DNA of 64,000 nt from Bog-532 sp963805255 (GTDB lineage Bacteria > Actinomycetota > Actinomycetes > Streptosporangiales > Streptosporangiaceae). Under the pieces are notes generated by a model, which was given only the letters and a program-made list of their open reading frames with translations, was not told where the DNA came from and ran no database searches. The stretch covers positions 1 through 64,000 of the forward strand of contig CAWDTK010000009.1 of assembly GCA_963805255.1 (NCBI GenBank), given 5' to 3'. Position numbers and translations under genes: made by a program. Below are positions 10,183 to 18,680 of the stretch, piece after piece (the first letter of the stretch is position 1; every line of letters begins with the position of its first letter).

Positions 10183-11661
10183 TCACCGCGAAGCCCACTG
10201 GTACGTCGTGGACAGGCCCTCGACTAGTTCGAGGGGCATCTCCTCGATGTCGCCGCCCGTCTCCCCAATGTGATGGGCGGCCTCGCGCCACCATTCCTGT
10301 CCCGCCGGCGGGAGCGACTGGATCGGGTCGTAGTACTGGTAGCTCCGGTAGAGCGCGGCCGGATCGTCAAGCTCGATGCTGGTCAGGTAATTCTTCGGCC
10401 AGTACGAGATCCCCCGTTCGCGGTCGTAGCCCGAGAGCTGGTGCACCCACCGCTTACCCAGGTAGGGAACGTCACACACGATCCGCGGGGTGGCGAAGCC
10501 GGGCAGGTATCCCATGATCGAATGCTGCAGATCCTGAGCCTGCCACACCGGAACCCGCCAGTGCTCAGCGTTCGGGATCATGTCGCACATGTAGAAGTAG
10601 TAAGGCAGGACCGCCGCCTCGTCGAGCAGCGCGAAACATAGATCGAGCAGTTGATCCTGGCTGTCGTTGACCCCACGCATCAGCACGCCCTGGTTCCGCA
10701 CGTCGCGAATACCCGTGTCGAGCATGGCCTTGGCGGCCTTGGCCACCAGCGGGGTGACGGACTGGGCCGCGTTCACGTGGGTGTGAATCGCGATCTGCAC
10801 GCCGCGCGCCCTCGCGGTACGCGCCAGGCGTTCCATGCCTGCCTTTACCTCATCCTGCAGCCAGTGTTGCGGCAGGCCCATTAGCGCCTTACTGGCGAGC
10901 CTGATGTCACGGATCGATTCAATGTCGAGGAGCCGGGCGACGAATGCCTCTAGCTGCCTCCACGGCATGTTGGCGACATCGCCGCCCGAGACGACGACGT
11001 CCCGCACGCTCGGCGTGCGGCGCAGATAGTCGATCATCGCGTCGAGCCGCCCGGCCGACTTCACCTGGAACCGCAGTTTGGGCACCTGCGCGGTGGACGT
11101 GCCGACAAGGTCCATTCTCGTGCAGTGTCCACAGTACTGCGGGCAGGTCGCCAAGACTTCAGCGAGAACCTTGGTTGGGTATCGATGGGTGAGCCCCTCG
11201 ACCGTCCACATCTCCTGCTCATGCAGCGAGTCGCGGGTCGCGAGCGGATGGCTCGACCACTCGGCCGCGCGGTCAGAGGCGACCGGCAGCATGTAACGGC
11301 GGACTGGGTCCGCGTAGAACGCCTCCTGACCAGGCTCCCCGTCCGGCACCATCGTGTTCAAGACCTGGGGCGGCAGCAGCAACGGCATCGTCGCGTGGTT
11401 GGTCTGATCGCGGGTCAGATCGGCATAGAAGGACTCGGGAATGAGATCGCCCAGAACAGTCCGCAACTGGGCCACGGTCTTCACGCAGTGTGCCCGCTGC
11501 CACTGCGCGGATTCCCACTCGTCCCGGCTGACCCTCCGCCAACCCGGTAGGCGTTTCCAATCGGGCTCAATCAGTTCGCGGCGGCGGTACGCATATGGTT
11601 GCCCGCGTTGCTCGGCTGCGGCAGTGGCGGACGTGGACAGCATCGTTCCGTCCTGGTACAT
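10183..11661 (-). CDS. kamA: Lysine 2,3-aminomutase-like radical SAM enzyme
   Basis: A 492-residue member of the KamA family, which uses S-adenosylmethionine, an iron-sulfur cluster and PLP to convert L-lysine to beta-lysine. The cluster ligands are C173, C177 and C180 in CPQYCGHC. A downstream segment TPRIVCDVPYLGKRW probably holds the PLP lysine, although the Gly-rich PGGGGK of clostridial KamA is replaced by PYLGK. The start has an AAGGAG site seven bases upstream. It lies directly upstream of, and in the same direction as, the poly-amino-acid synthetase, so beta-lysine as monomer is the natural inference. It could act on another amino acid, and related enzymes also occur outside such clusters. 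Confidence 0.85.
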   Translation of the reverse strand: MYQDGTMLSTSATAAAEQRGQPYAYRRRELIEPDWKRLPGWRRVSRDEWESAQWQRAHCVKTVAQLRTVLGDLIPESFYADLTRDQTNHATMPLLLPPQVLNTMVPDGEPGQEAFYADPVRRYMLPVASDRAAEWSSHPLATRDSLHEQEMWTVEGLTHRYPTKVLAEVLATCPQYCGHCTRMDLVGTSTAQVPKLRFQVKSAGRLDAMIDYLRRTPSVRDVVVSGGDVANMPWRQLEAFVARLLDIESIRDIRLASKALMGLPQHWLQDEVKAGMERLARTARARGVQIAIHTHVNAAQSVTPLVAKAAKAMLDTGIRDVRNQGVLMRGVNDSQDQLLDLCFALLDEAAVLPYYFYMCDMIPNAEHWRVPVWQAQDLQHSIMGYLPGFATPRIVCDVPYLGKRWVHQLSGYDRERGISYWPKNYLTSIELDDPAALYRSYQYYDPIQSLPPAGQEWWREAAHHIGETGGDIEEMPLELVEGLSTTYQWASR

Positions 11662-11664
11662 CTG

Positions 11665-11895
11665 TTAGCTCCTTGCCTCGTTCGTTGCAATACGCCCCGG
11701 CAGATCGGCACGCTTGGCTACCCCGGTCCTAAGAGGACTAGTTCGCGGACCATCCAGCGGTCCACAGCGTGGACTCGAACTGCATCTGCCGCAGGCCTGT
11801 GGTGCCGCGGGTGCCGCATCTGCAGGGGCGTCAGCCGCAGCGGCCGACCTGGCACCGGGCTTGCTCAGAAGCCCTTGTGGCCACTGCTCGATCAC
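11665..11895 (-). CDS. Possible small leader ORF upstream of kamA
   Basis: A 76-codon reading frame ends with TAA three bases before the kamA ATG, and its last codons overlap the kamA ribosome-binding site. The protein is Ala/Pro-rich with a small Cys pair (ACGRCSSSPRC) and matches nothing I know. No good ribosome-binding site precedes its start codon. It is listed because its spacing would couple it to kamA. It may equally be chance open frame in high-GC DNA. Confidence 0.22.
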   Translation of the reverse strand: MIEQWPQGLLSKPGARSAAAADAPADAAPAAPQACGRCSSSPRCGPLDGPRTSPLRTGVAKRADLPGRIATNEARS

Positions 11896-12304
11896 GTGTA
11901 ACTGCTACTCAGGAAGCCCACATCCGGGTCGCACCGGCTCTCAGTACCCTGATCAATTCCTCCTCGCTGATCAGCTCATCGGCCGGAAGTGGGACTTAAG
12001 CACCGTTCGGTAATAGTCGGCCGTCGATTTCCTCATGCAACCGAAAACTTAAGCGACGGGCTGTGCCACCCGGCGATCCCCCGTCTGGGAGTGGAGCAAG
12101 ATTCGGCTGGAGGCTACGTACCCAGGGAACGTTGTTCATTGTCCTTGGCCGAGTGAATGCCGCGACCACGTGTAGATCTAGCTCCTTAATGGCCCGATCG
12201 CCTCGCTTTGGCCAGGCCTTTACCCATCGCGGGCCAGGGTCGAATACCAGCGGCGGCCCCGAAGCCCTTACTTCGGGTCCATGTGCGGAGAGCCTGCAAG
12301 CCGG
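11896..12304. other. Non-coding stretch upstream of the kamA unit
   Basis: No reading frame here looks protein-like. The stretch is less GC-rich than its surroundings, particularly around 11945-12050 (for example gaaaacttaag near 12040), and must contain the promoter of the kamA/NRPS unit. I cannot point to a specific operator. Confidence 0.4.
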
Positions 12305-12583
12305 TCAACTGGACGTCAACCCTGGGCTCGCCGATCGCGCCGGTACCGAGATCGGGAGACTCGCCTCGACCAGGTCCGGGTCCACCTGGATCCGGGTCAC
12401 GCCGAGCGGAGCGAGTATGGCCCTCAATGCCTGATCGTTCAGATATATCCATGGCTGATCTGGTCCCATCACCGCAGCCAGGCGGGCCTCGGTGGTGAAC
12501 GCGATCCCAACGCGTTCCGCAGTCGGCACCCGGCCGCACCGCAGGGAGACCGTTCCAGGTCCGGTTCGTACGGGCACGGCCAT
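12305..12583 (-). CDS. SAV_915-like small protein
   Basis: A 92-residue protein with the pattern I recall for the actinobacterial SAV_915 family: an initial VPVRTGPG strand, RVGIAFTTEARLAAVMG, DQPWIYLNDQALRAIL and APLGVTRIQVDPDLV. No biochemical role is established. I chose the ATG at 12583. Two more in-frame ATGs upstream (12607 and 12628) would add one or two copies of MNATAGLM, which are encoded by the 24-bp tandem duplication at 12582-12629. The gene is alone, with no partner close by. Confidence 0.6.
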   Translation of the reverse strand: MAVPVRTGPGTVSLRCGRVPTAERVGIAFTTEARLAAVMGPDQPWIYLNDQALRAILAPLGVTRIQVDPDLVEASLPISVPARSASPGLTSS

Positions 12584-12629
12584 TAATCCCGCCGTTGCGT
12601 TCATCATTAATCCCGCCGTTGCGTTCATG
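12582..12629. repeat. 24-bp tandem duplication at a gene start
   Basis: Two adjacent 24-bp copies, beginning attaatcccgccgttgcg, differ only in their final base. Each carries an in-frame ATG on the minus strand, so the duplication multiplies possible start codons of the SAV_915-like gene. Confidence 0.9.
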
Positions 12630-13161
12630 TCCAATGACGCTAGACACGAATCAGGCACATCAGGGACATGCAATTGGGTCCCAGCATGATGGCTGTCTGA
12701 TGCGCGCGGGCAACGCGGTCATGATGCCGGGCCATTTCGTGTCTCGCCGTTGCCCCGCCACATTCCGGATAGCTGCTGTCACCCAAACGGGTGAATTGCT
12801 GAGTAGCACCTGATGGACGATGTCGTCCCATAGATCACACACCCCCCTTGAAGCTCACCTAACGGCAATTCGCCGTTCACCATATAGAGGGCGGCCCGCC
12901 CGGATCTGTGACGCTTTATCCGGAGAAATTTCAAACGGCGAGGTATGCCACCACTCGGCCACTCGTCATGATGATCACGCAGCGGCCTGGTCGCCGCCGC
13001 GGTGCTGCATGTCGCCGGTCACTGGGACCTGAGTGTGCATCGCGTGGTAGGTGGGTCGTCATGCACAGCGAACGCCAGCTCTCGATGTCCGACGCCGCCT
13101 GATCACGCCTGCCCGATCCGTGGCACTTGACCAGTTCCCCCGAGCATGAACTCGGAGTTGT
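12630..13161. other. Intergenic region without a recognisable gene
   Basis: Short open frames are present on both strands, but none has a ribosome-binding site plus protein-like composition. I see no RNA gene or mobile-element ends. Confidence 0.4.
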
Positions 13162-13686
13162 CTACGAAAATGGTAGGCATTCACCACGATCGATGCCATA
13201 TTCCTTCCGCAGCGTTTTGCGTGCCCGGTGGAAGCTCTGGCGGACCGCGGCGGCACCGAGGCCGAGCAGATCGGCGATCTCTCCAGGGAGGAGCCCGTCG
13301 TAGTGCAATGCCATGACATCCCTTTGCTTGCGAGGGAGCGAGGCGATCATCTCGGTGGTTAGGCGGCGTCTCTCGTTGCCCTCGGCGACGTCGGCGGCCG
13401 ATGGAACCTCTTCCCGATCGGGAAGCTCATGCGGCGCAGTCGGAGCCTCCGTCACCCGGCGCCGTCGGGAACGGATCCGAGGACACGAGCGGCGGAACTC
13501 GTTGAGTGCGACCTTACGCAACCAGGACCGTGGCTCCTGGATCGGCTCTCGCGCTTGCAGCAGGAGCGCGAAGGCGGCCTGTACCGCGTCGCTGGCTTCA
13601 TCGTGATTGGCGCCGCAGGCCATGGTGTACAACTCGAGTACTGATCGTTCTGCCCGGTATAGGGCATCAAAGTCCATACTGGCCAT
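13162..13686 (-). CDS. ECF-type RNA polymerase sigma factor
   Basis: A 174-residue sigma-70 family regulator lacking regions 1 and 3. Region 2 is visible in FDALYRAERSVLELYTMACG through AVQAAFALLLQAREPIQEPRSWLRKVALNEFRR. Region 4 is in MIASLPRKQRDVMALHYDG, followed by the helix-turn-helix GEIADLLGLGAAAVRQSFHRARK. I chose the ATG at 13686 (MASMDFDALY) over an upstream TTG. No anti-sigma gene is recognisable next to it; the frame immediately upstream (13707-14024) is the only candidate partner. Confidence 0.85.
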   Translation of the reverse strand: MASMDFDALYRAERSVLELYTMACGANHDEASDAVQAAFALLLQAREPIQEPRSWLRKVALNEFRRSCPRIRSRRRRVTEAPTAPHELPDREEVPSAADVAEGNERRRLTTEMIASLPRKQRDVMALHYDGLLPGEIADLLGLGAAAVRQSFHRARKTLRKEYGIDRGECLPFS

Positions 13687-13706
13687 CGTGGAATTGCCTT
13701 GTCTCG

Positions 13707-14024
13707 TCAATGCCTGAGCGAGCGTCTGGATTCACGAAAAGTAGATCCGGAGGCCCAGGTCACTGGCGGCGAGCTATACACCAGCCGTCCTGGCTGCCCA
13801 GCACCACCGCACCGCCATCGCCGAGCGTCGTCCCGGATAGTTCCCGCAGCGAGTGGGCAAGCCCCTTCTTGCCGGATCTGTTCCAGGTGGTACGGCGCGC
13901 TCTCCGGCGGTCTCGCCTCGGCCGGAGCCGCCCCATGAGGGACAAGCACTCCTGCCGTCGGCTGGCAGATGTCGCGGCATGACTGCTGCAAGCCGTCCGT
14001 GCCCGGTACGCATCGTTCGCTCAT
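13707..14024 (-). CDS. Hypothetical protein upstream of the sigma factor
   Basis: A 105-codon frame starting at an ATG preceded by a strong GGGGAGGA site and ending 20 bases before the sigma factor start. The product begins MSERCVPGTDGLQQSC and contains several Cys and His residues but no family I recognise and no membrane helix. An overlapping frame (13760-13945) encodes an alternative short peptide containing LAHSLRELSGTTLGDGG. I cannot tell which frame, if either, is used. A Cys/His-rich partner of an ECF sigma factor could be a redox or metal sensor, but this is only a guess from context. Confidence 0.35.
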   Translation of the reverse strand: MSERCVPGTDGLQQSCRDICQPTAGVLVPHGAAPAEARPPESAPYHLEQIRQEGACPLAAGTIRDDARRWRCGGAGQPGRLVYSSPPVTWASGSTFRESRRSLRH

Positions 14025-14175
14025 CGCTCCTCCCCGGAGCTTGCCGCCCAGGCTGCGCCCACGATCCCTGGCGGGGGTGTTCATCACCCAATCGCCTCTG
14101 ACCAGCTCTGTGGTGGCGTGTCAATGCTTTAGCCGCCGCGCCTGTCCCGCAAGGGTTCCGTGGGCCTCTGACCGT

Positions 14176-14628
14176 TCAGTCTCCTGAGCGCTCAGGTGGC
14201 CGAAGCGCGCGCAGCACCGGGTAAAGCAGCCGCCGCGGATAGGACGTCTCACCCCGCATGACGGCGCGGAGGACGTGCGGCAACCGCCGCGAGCCGATGT
14301 CTTTGGCCAGGTAGGCGTCGGCTCCGGCGCGCGCGGCGGCCAGGACGCCGTCCTCATCGGGGAAGGCCGTGATCAGCACGATCTTCACCCCTGGCAGCGC
14401 CTGCCGGATCGACTCGGCCGCGGTGATGCCATCGCCGCCGGGCATGCGCACGTCCAGCAGGCACAGGTCGGGCCGTTCGGCAAGCGCGGCGCGGACCGCC
14501 TCGGCACCCGTGGCGGCCTCGGCGCACACCTCGATCCCGGCGGCTTCCAGGTCTTCCCGGAATGCGCGGCGCATCACAACATGGTCATCGGCGATCAAGA
14601 CGCGCAGTGGCCGTGTCGGTACCGCCAT
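14176..14628 (-). CDS. Single-domain response regulator (receiver only)
   Basis: About 150 residues comprising a complete receiver domain: acidic pair in VLIADDH, phospho-acceptor Asp in CLLDVRMPGGDG, Thr/Ser region VLITAFPDED and the switch Lys in AYLAKDIG. It then runs into a short basic tail (RRLLYPVLRALRPPERSGD) without the LuxR-type DNA-binding domain of its neighbour. I chose the ATG at 14628 rather than a TTG at 14664. It is the last gene of a three-gene unit with the histidine kinase and a NarL-type regulator, so it may be a phosphate sink or may act by protein contact. Loss of an ancestral DNA-binding domain is also possible. Confidence 0.82.
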   Translation of the reverse strand: MAVPTRPLRVLIADDHVVMRRAFREDLEAAGIEVCAEAATGAEAVRAALAERPDLCLLDVRMPGGDGITAAESIRQALPGVKIVLITAFPDEDGVLAAARAGADAYLAKDIGSRRLPHVLRAVMRGETSYPRRLLYPVLRALRPPERSGD

Positions 14629-14676
14629 CCCCTGATGGTCACCGTCGGCAAACGTTCGCCGCAAGCATGTGCCCGC

Positions 14677-15345
14677 TCAGGTATCTGAATTTCGCCGGAA
14701 CAGGTCCACGGCAGCAGCCCTGCCGGAAACCCCCAGCTTGCGGACGATCGAGGCAATATGCACCCGCACCGCACTGGGTGAGAGCACGAGCCGCCGAGCG
14801 ATCTCAGCGGTCGACCGGCCCTGCGCGAGCAACTCGAGTACTTCCCACTCACGGCTGGTCAGCCGCTGCGTGGGTCCGGTGCCAGCAGGCTGCCGCCAGC
14901 GCGGCCCCCGCTGATGGAACTGTTCAAGAACCCGCGCAACGAGCGCCCGCTGCATGGCCGCCTCACCGGAGCAGACGCCGTTGAGCGCATCCGGCAGCCG
15001 ATCCAGGTTCATCGTTTTCAGCAGGTAGCCGTCGACGCCATACCGGAGCGCAACGAAGAGGTCAGCGTCATCGTCCGAAACCGTCAGCACCACGATCTTC
15101 GCCTCAGGCAGCCGCGAAGCGATCTCCCATGCCGTCGCGAGACCGCCGCCAGGCATCCGCAGATCAAGCAGGCAGATGTCCGGCTTCTCCCGGAGCGCCG
15201 CCTGGATCGCCCCGGCCGCGTCCGCCGCCTCCGCGCAAATCTCAAAGCGCGCATCGCCGTTGAGCGCCCGGCGAATGTCGTCACGTGTCGGCGCATGGTC
15301 GTCGGCGATGAGGACGCGCACTAACGGTTTCTCCCTGGCGATCAC
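14677..15345 (-). CDS. NarL/LuxR-type response regulator
   Basis: A 222-residue two-domain regulator. The receiver has VLIADDHAPTRDDIRRAL, the phospho-acceptor in CLLDLRMPGGG and the Lys in GYLLKTMNLD. The C-terminal LuxR-type helix-turn-helix reads LTSREWEVLELLAQGRSTAE and IARRLVLSPSAVRVHIASIV. Its GTG start overlaps the stop of the upstream histidine kinase by four bases (GTGA), so kinase and regulator are translated together and are almost certainly cognate. Target genes are unknown. Confidence 0.9.
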   Translation of the reverse strand: MIAREKPLVRVLIADDHAPTRDDIRRALNGDARFEICAEAADAAGAIQAALREKPDICLLDLRMPGGGLATAWEIASRLPEAKIVVLTVSDDDADLFVALRYGVDGYLLKTMNLDRLPDALNGVCSGEAAMQRALVARVLEQFHQRGPRWRQPAGTGPTQRLTSREWEVLELLAQGRSTAEIARRLVLSPSAVRVHIASIVRKLGVSGRAAAVDLFRRNSDT

Positions 15346-16805
15346 AGCATGGCCTCCACCTCCGTGCCATGTCCTGCTACGGATGAGATCTTCAGGTCAC
15401 CGCCCACCGAGCTAGCACGCTCGCGCATCGAAACAAGCCCGAAGCCGGCAGCCGGGCCCGTGGGATCAAAGCCGGATCCGCTGTCGCTGACACGCAGCCG
15501 CACGCACGATCCCTGACGCCGGAGGCTCAGGCTCACCCGCCCGGCACCGCTGTGCCGGGCGGCGTTGGTGACCGCCTCGCAGGCGATCCGGACGAGCGCA
15601 TCGGCGTGCGGCGGCGGGAGCCGGATACCCGGAAAAAGATCAAGCTCCAGGGCGACACCGAACCGCCTCGCCGCCTCGCCCGCCGCGTCCGCGAGCTCGT
15701 CCTCTATGGTCGGCCGATTGAGAGCCGCGAGCCTGCTGATCGCCAGCCTGGACTCCCGCTGCGCGCGCTCGGTGGCGCCGCGCAGGTGGCTCAGCGTCTC
15801 CTGCTCGACATTGCCGTCGAGTGCGTCAAGGTTGCGGGTCAGGTACGCCAGTTCCTGCGCGAGCCCATCGTGCAGGTTATGCGCGATCCGCTGGCGTTCG
15901 CTCACTACCATCGCATCGGACAGGGCAAACCAGTATGACCAGATCTCACGCGCAGAGCCAATGAGGAGAACAGCGTAGAAGCACAGGCGAAAGACATCGC
16001 CGACGGAAGGCAGCCTAACGTACATGGACGGGTAGAGGAAGCAGTTGAGGTGGCTAGCGGCACCGAAGACGGCAGCGATGGCCAGCCAGCCGAAGAACTC
16101 ATCGCCCAGCCGCTGCGACCTGCTGAGGTAACCGGCTGCGCCCACACCGCCAACCACTGCTGTCAGCATCTCCAGGGCAAGCAACACGGGCACGGCATGA
16201 AGCGCCGGCGGGGCGGGCAACCGCACCAAGGGGGCGGCAGTGACCGCCACGGGCAGGTGCGCGGCGAATACCCGGGTGAGGAGTACCGTCAGAGTGAGGC
16301 CGCCGGCCATGCAGATCAGCACGGCCACCTGGGCCCGGCCGATTCGGCGTACCTGCCTGGCCGGCACGAATGCCGCGACGCCGAACAGCATGCAGCCCAG
16401 TGAGCGGCTGATGATCGCCGACCAGGCAAGAAAGTTACTTGCGGCAAGGCCTGCCAATGTCGGCACCGTGGCGAAGAATACATTCGAGAGTGCAATGACC
16501 CCGAGCGCACACGCTAGTGCGAAGTCAGTCAGACGGCCTCGCCGCTGGAGCCGGCCGAACGCAAGGAATGCGGCGAGTAGCGCTATGAGCGAGGCCGCCG
16601 TTTCGAGCGCGACCTCCAGCTTTGGCTTGCCGAACGCGAAACGCAGGCCCGGGTCAAGCACAACAAGGGCTGTAGCAGCACCTGACGCCACTGCAGCCAC
16701 GATGACCAGGACTCGCCCCCCCACCATTCGCCGCAGCATAGGTGTGGATTGGAGCGGAAACAACCCCCAGGTATGGGTATACCCCGTTAAGTCGTGCGGT
16801 GGCAT
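15342..16805 (-). CDS. Membrane sensor histidine kinase (HisKA_3 type)
   Basis: A 487-residue kinase. The first 300 residues hold about seven or eight hydrophobic helices (for example 30-50, 65-85, 95-113, 155-180, 205-225, 240-258, 270-290) with no large extracellular domain. The signal may therefore be sensed within the membrane, as in MASE-type sensors. The dimerisation helix follows with the phosphorylated His312 in RIAHNLHDGLAQEL. The ATP-binding domain shows the N-box EAVTNAARHSGA, DSGSGFDP and GFGLVSMRERA. The start could also be the ATG at residue 23. It heads the operon with two response regulators. Confidence 0.9.
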   Translation of the reverse strand: MPPHDLTGYTHTWGLFPLQSTPMLRRMVGGRVLVIVAAVASGAATALVVLDPGLRFAFGKPKLEVALETAASLIALLAAFLAFGRLQRRGRLTDFALACALGVIALSNVFFATVPTLAGLAASNFLAWSAIISRSLGCMLFGVAAFVPARQVRRIGRAQVAVLICMAGGLTLTVLLTRVFAAHLPVAVTAAPLVRLPAPPALHAVPVLLALEMLTAVVGGVGAAGYLSRSQRLGDEFFGWLAIAAVFGAASHLNCFLYPSMYVRLPSVGDVFRLCFYAVLLIGSAREIWSYWFALSDAMVVSERQRIAHNLHDGLAQELAYLTRNLDALDGNVEQETLSHLRGATERAQRESRLAISRLAALNRPTIEDELADAAGEAARRFGVALELDLFPGIRLPPPHADALVRIACEAVTNAARHSGAGRVSLSLRRQGSCVRLRVSDSGSGFDPTGPAAGFGLVSMRERASSVGGDLKISSVAGHGTEVEAML

Positions 16806-16995
16806 AGTGCGCCGCCTTCAGGCTGCGGTCACTAGCGTCCCTTTTATGCCCATTTCATGCGCGATGGGCGTTTTATGCGCGATTGGCGCCTACTGGACCG
16901 AGAGGTACAGAATATCCCATTAACGAAAATTAATCGCGTAGGTTTGCGGTGGAACCGCGCGTGGCGAATGAGAGGTGATCTTGACCGCGGCTTGC
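16806..16995. promoter_or_regulatory. Promoter region of the kinase operon with a short direct repeat
   Basis: Around 16853-16892 the element ATGCGCGAT is repeated 20 bases apart (each followed by GGCG or TGGCG) in a less GC-rich context with tttatg steps. A repressor or regulator site for the downstream minus-strand kinase operon would fit. No known consensus is matched. Confidence 0.3.
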
Positions 16996-18309
16996 TCAGG
17001 AGATGCCGTCCGCGACCGCAGCCGCGAGCGCCGGGTCGACGTGCAGCGCGCCAGCGAACTCGCTGCCCGCATCCGCGGGAACTACCTCGACGTTCTCGCC
17101 CGTCTCGGGTGCCTGGATCATCTCGCCGTTGCCGATGTAGATCGCGACGTGCGAGATGTACCCGGGGTCGGTCGGATCGGTGTGGTAGAAGAGCAGGTCT
17201 CCGGGCTGTAGCTGGCTGACGGGCACCGCGGGCCCGGTCCTCGCCTGATCGGCGGCGACTCGCGGCATGCGCACGCCGGCCTGCGCGAAGGCCCATTGCA
17301 CCAGGCCGGAGCAATCGAACGAGGTCGGCCCGGCCGCTCCCCACACGTAGGGCAAGCCACGCCGGCCGAGGGCCGCGCTGAGCATCGCGCTGATCTCTGC
17401 CTGGCTGGGTGTCGCGGCGCTGCTCCCGGAGACTCCGGCCGATGTGGTGCCCGTAGCCGCGATCCCGGCCGCGGTCGCCTCGGCGGAGGTGGCCCCGGCG
17501 GTCACCTGCGTCATCAGCGGCTCCACCGCCGCGCCATGGGGGATGACCCGCTTGACGGCCTTGGCCAGGGACGCCAGGTTGGCGTGCGGCGCGCTGATGA
17601 CGATCGCGTTCTCCGAGGGCATGCCCAGCGAGCGCGCGACGCTGCCGGAGACCACCGCGTCGATGCCCTGGATGCCGACGGTGCCGAACCCGCCGACCGG
17701 CAGGTTCTCCCGCTTGGCCCCGGTAACGTGGACCACCCCGCCGAGCGGCAGCCCGTCCAGCTTGCCCATCGTGTACGAGACGGCCATGGCGCCGTTGGCC
17801 ACGCTCTGCCACAGCTGATTCGAGGCGGCCGTCTGCTGCGCGGCGTAGCTGCGGAACGTGGACGGGTCCACGCCGAGCACGGCGGCGTACTTGCCGTTCA
17901 CCTCGATCCGGGCCGCCTCGACTGACTGGGCGGCGGTAACGCCGGGCAGCCGCTGGATGGCGCTGAGTGCCCCGTACGGCAGGGAGGACGGCGCGACCAC
18001 GATCATGTCCGCCTGGAGCAGCCCGTGCAGTGGGGCAACGGTCGCCATGCCGGCGCGCCGCAGCCGGGCGACGGCCGGCGAAAAAGCCGTCAGACGCGTG
18101 CCGCCAAGCATCGGGATCGGGGACCTGGCGCCGTCAGCGGCGCCGGGACTGGCCGCTGCCCTTCCCGCTCCCGCCGGCGTCCCGGCGTGCGGCCAGATGG
18201 CCGGTATACCCAGGCCCGCCGCGACTCCGAGCATCGCGGCAGCAGCGGCAAGAGCAGGCAGCGAACGCGCCTTGTTCCGCACGGGCTTTCCCCTTCGTCG
18301 CGGACACAC
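16996..18309 (-). CDS. Secreted or membrane-anchored NlpC/P60 peptidoglycan hydrolase
   Basis: A 437-residue protein. Basic residues followed by a hydrophobic stretch (SLPALAAAAAMLGVAAGLG) form a signal peptide or anchor. The middle part (about 75-265) resembles an extracellular domain with strands such as ADMIVVAPSSLPYGAL and VEVNGKYAAVLGVDPS. The C-terminal 115 residues are an NlpC/P60 cysteine peptidase: catalytic Cys in TSFDCSGLVQWAF, His in ISHVAIYIGNGEM, with LQPGDLLFYHTD between. Such enzymes cleave peptide stems of the cell wall. The start could lie nine residues in (VRNKARS). It stands alone, with no obvious operon partner. Confidence 0.85.
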   Translation of the reverse strand: MCPRRRGKPVRNKARSLPALAAAAAMLGVAAGLGIPAIWPHAGTPAGAGRAAASPGAADGARSPIPMLGGTRLTAFSPAVARLRRAGMATVAPLHGLLQADMIVVAPSSLPYGALSAIQRLPGVTAAQSVEAARIEVNGKYAAVLGVDPSTFRSYAAQQTAASNQLWQSVANGAMAVSYTMGKLDGLPLGGVVHVTGAKRENLPVGGFGTVGIQGIDAVVSGSVARSLGMPSENAIVISAPHANLASLAKAVKRVIPHGAAVEPLMTQVTAGATSAEATAAGIAATGTTSAGVSGSSAATPSQAEISAMLSAALGRRGLPYVWGAAGPTSFDCSGLVQWAFAQAGVRMPRVAADQARTGPAVPVSQLQPGDLLFYHTDPTDPGYISHVAIYIGNGEMIQAPETGENVEVVPADAGSEFAGALHVDPALAAAVADGIS

Positions 18310-18680
18310 GGTCTGCTCGGCGGCACGGCAGCTTCATCAGCGTCGCATCGCTCAGAGCGCCCTCAGGGTCACCCATCTGACGGGCGGGGCCCCCCGGCCG
18401 GTTCCCGGACAACGCTCCTTGGCCAAGATGCCCCGTATACCGGCCAAGCGTCCAGACCCACTGCGTTGTGCACCGATACGCGACGTCTCAAATCGCCTAC
18501 CGGGCGCTCCCCCCCATAAGACGCACAAGTAATCCCAATTGTGCATACAGAGCAACCATCTCTCACCACTCCCGCACACACTGTACATCAAAATGCACCG
18601 CGATGGTCCCGTGGACGGGGCCCGGCGCGCCGGGGCCGGTGCCCGGGCCCGGGCCCGGGCGACGGGGCTGGGGCGGAGGA
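18310..18680. other. Intergenic region with a GC palindrome
   Basis: No gene is supported. A run of GCCC/GGGC steps at about 18640-18660 is self-complementary and close to the stop of the DUF255 gene, so it may serve as that gene's terminator. The rest should carry the promoter of the NlpC/P60 gene. Confidence 0.35.
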
